Below, in pieces: positions 7,586-7,622 of a stretch of 7,622 nt of DNA (the first letter of the stretch is position 1; each line of letters starts with the position of its first letter). Made by a program: the position numbers and the translations under genes. The DNA is from HGM05232 sp036661515. GTDB lineage: Bacteria; Bacteroidota; Bacteroidia; Bacteroidales; Muribaculaceae. The notes beneath the pieces were generated by a model, which saw only the letters and a list, made by a program, of their open reading frames with translations, had not been told where the DNA came from and ran no database searches. The DNA lies in the NCBI GenBank assembly GCA_036661515.1, contig JAVWYO010000098.1, positions 1 through 7,622 on the forward strand. Direction: 5' to 3'.

Positions 7586-7622
7586 ATCGACAAAACGTTT
7601 TAAAATATCATTGTAGGCATCA
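7583..7622 (-). CDS. C-terminal end of an unidentified gene (runs off the window)
   Basis: On the minus strand a frame open from the window edge encodes DAYNDILKRFVD and then TAA at 7583-7585. It ends exactly at the base of the stem-loop terminator, and the composition (amphipathic, basic and aromatic) is plausible for a C-terminal helix, so I read it as the end of a convergent gene. Twelve codons are too few to name a product, and chance openness over 40 bp cannot be excluded. Confidence 0.45.
   Translation of the reverse strand, partial: DAYNDILKRFVD

Overview
The window looks like ordinary chromosome from a low-GC Bacteroidota (Bacteroidales-type) bacterium. Four observations point there: intergenic TAnnTTTG boxes of the Bacteroidota -7 promoter type, AT-rich leaders with no obvious Shine-Dalgarno sequence, a large DUF5686/carboxypeptidase-regulatory-like outer-membrane protein (a family essentially confined to this phylum), and a TRAM-domain RlmD of the Bacteroidales kind. 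I see no mobile element, CRISPR array, rRNA or tRNA. I did not identify a new defence, secretion or biosynthetic system.

Layout: genes alternate in strand, so each is probably its own transcription unit. (1) 25-2745, minus: full-length pyruvate, phosphate dikinase (906 aa), with all catalytic motifs intact. (2) 2746-2948: a 203-bp divergent spacer with one candidate promoter for each neighbour. (3) 2949-4355, plus: RlmD-type 23S rRNA uracil-C5 methyltransferase with a GTG start, preceded by a 14-codon out-of-frame mini-ORF that overlaps its start. (4) 4362-4814, minus: small CYTH-domain (triphosphate tunnel) protein, converging on rlmD with only 6 bp between stop codons; a hairpin lies in its last codons. 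(5) 4815-4961: a 147-bp divergent spacer in which two -7 boxes sit head to head with no gap, forming a candidate bidirectional promoter. (6) 4962-7517, plus: exported DUF5686 protein (851 aa) with signal peptide, carboxypeptidase-regulatory-like domain and probable C-terminal beta-barrel. (7) 7535-7585: a near-ideal 22-bp stem-loop terminator. (8) 7583-7622, minus: the last 12 codons of a gene that runs off the window.

The genes have no obvious joint pathway. They cover central carbon metabolism (PEP/pyruvate), rRNA modification, possible inorganic or organic triphosphate turnover, and the outer membrane. The most notable structure is the palindromic divergent promoter between the CYTH gene and the DUF5686 gene. 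The next are the overlapping mini-ORF at the rlmD start and the terminator-like hairpin inside the CYTH coding end.
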